Source: Funneliformis mosseae
Taxonomy: Eukaryota; Glomeromycota; Glomeromycetes; Glomerales; Glomeraceae
Direction: 5' to 3'
Assembly: GCA_910592005.1 (NCBI GenBank)
Contig: CAJVPP010000091.1
Location: forward strand, 1 to 49,893
Length of the DNA: 49,893 bases
Positions 49,771 to 49,893 of this stretch are shown here, one piece after another. Position numbers and translations under genes: made by a program. How positions within the stretch are numbered: the stretch's first letter is position 1; every line of letters begins with the position of its first letter. A model generated the notes under the pieces. It saw only the letters and a program-made list of their open reading frames with translations. It did not search any database and was not told where the DNA came from.

Positions 49771-49893
49771 TAAATTAATTTATAAATATTTAAATATAAA
49801 AAATTTATTTTAAATGATATGATATTATAAGTTTTATATATTATTTTATTTAAATCAAAATCATAAAAAAAAATAAAAACAAAATTAAAAAAC

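Overview
This is a eukaryotic, almost certainly fungal, nuclear window. Base composition is very AT-rich, and gene-free stretches look close to pure A/T. The genes are dense in short GT..AG introns (about 50 to 150 nt), up to 30 exons in one gene. The protein set (Ski2, a Kha1-type antiporter, a Gti1/Pac2 WOPR regulator, a SigF-like NTF2 protein, kelch-TM and sacsin-like proteins, Tigger/pogo and PIF1-type helicase relics) is what I would expect of a Glomeromycotina genome such as Rhizophagus. That assignment is inference; no rRNA or marker gene is present to prove it.

Layout. 1-8.3 kb is gene-free, AT-rich and full of repeats: an inverted-repeat element near 1.9-2.3 kb, a 60-bp minisatellite near 2.7-2.95 kb, self-complementary word clusters, and a probable solo copia-type LTR at 7834-8373. 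A short exon-like relic and a GAGGTTCTACCAGGA repeat follow at 8.4-8.75 kb. 9.3-18.6 kb (minus) holds a 12-exon gene for a ~2800-residue protein with two sacsin-type Hsp90-like ATPase repeats and a C-terminal BTB domain. 19.2-19.9 kb (minus) is a SigF-like NTF2 gene, and 20.3-21.5 kb (minus) a fragmentary gene I cannot identify. 21.6-24.7 kb (plus) is a Kha1-like K+/H+ antiporter. 25.4-25.95 kb (minus) is a decayed PIF1-type helicase C-terminus. 26.4-28.7 kb (plus) is a membrane protein with a spermidine-synthase-like domain. 29.5-30.7 kb (minus) is a SAM methyltransferase and 31.5-33.1 kb (minus) a secreted/membrane kelch protein. 33.4-37.2 kb is a second AT-rich desert. 37.7-39.2 kb (plus) is a WOPR regulator, followed 180 bp downstream by the 30-exon SKI2 gene (39.4-45.5 kb). 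45.75-48.35 kb is a complete but dead pogo/Tigger element with TA target duplication, CAGT-type ends and transition-type stop codons. The last 1.5 kb is AT-rich and contains a GAGTC/GACTC word cluster.

The genes do not form a pathway. They are single eukaryotic transcription units separated by repeats. The most unusual item is the sacsin-BTB fusion, which would place an Hsp90-like ATPase scaffold and a possible Cullin-3 adaptor on one polypeptide. Exon boundaries were derived by hand from GT..AG sites, reading frame and family conservation; codon phases add up in all complete models except SKI2, which carries one single-base frameshift.
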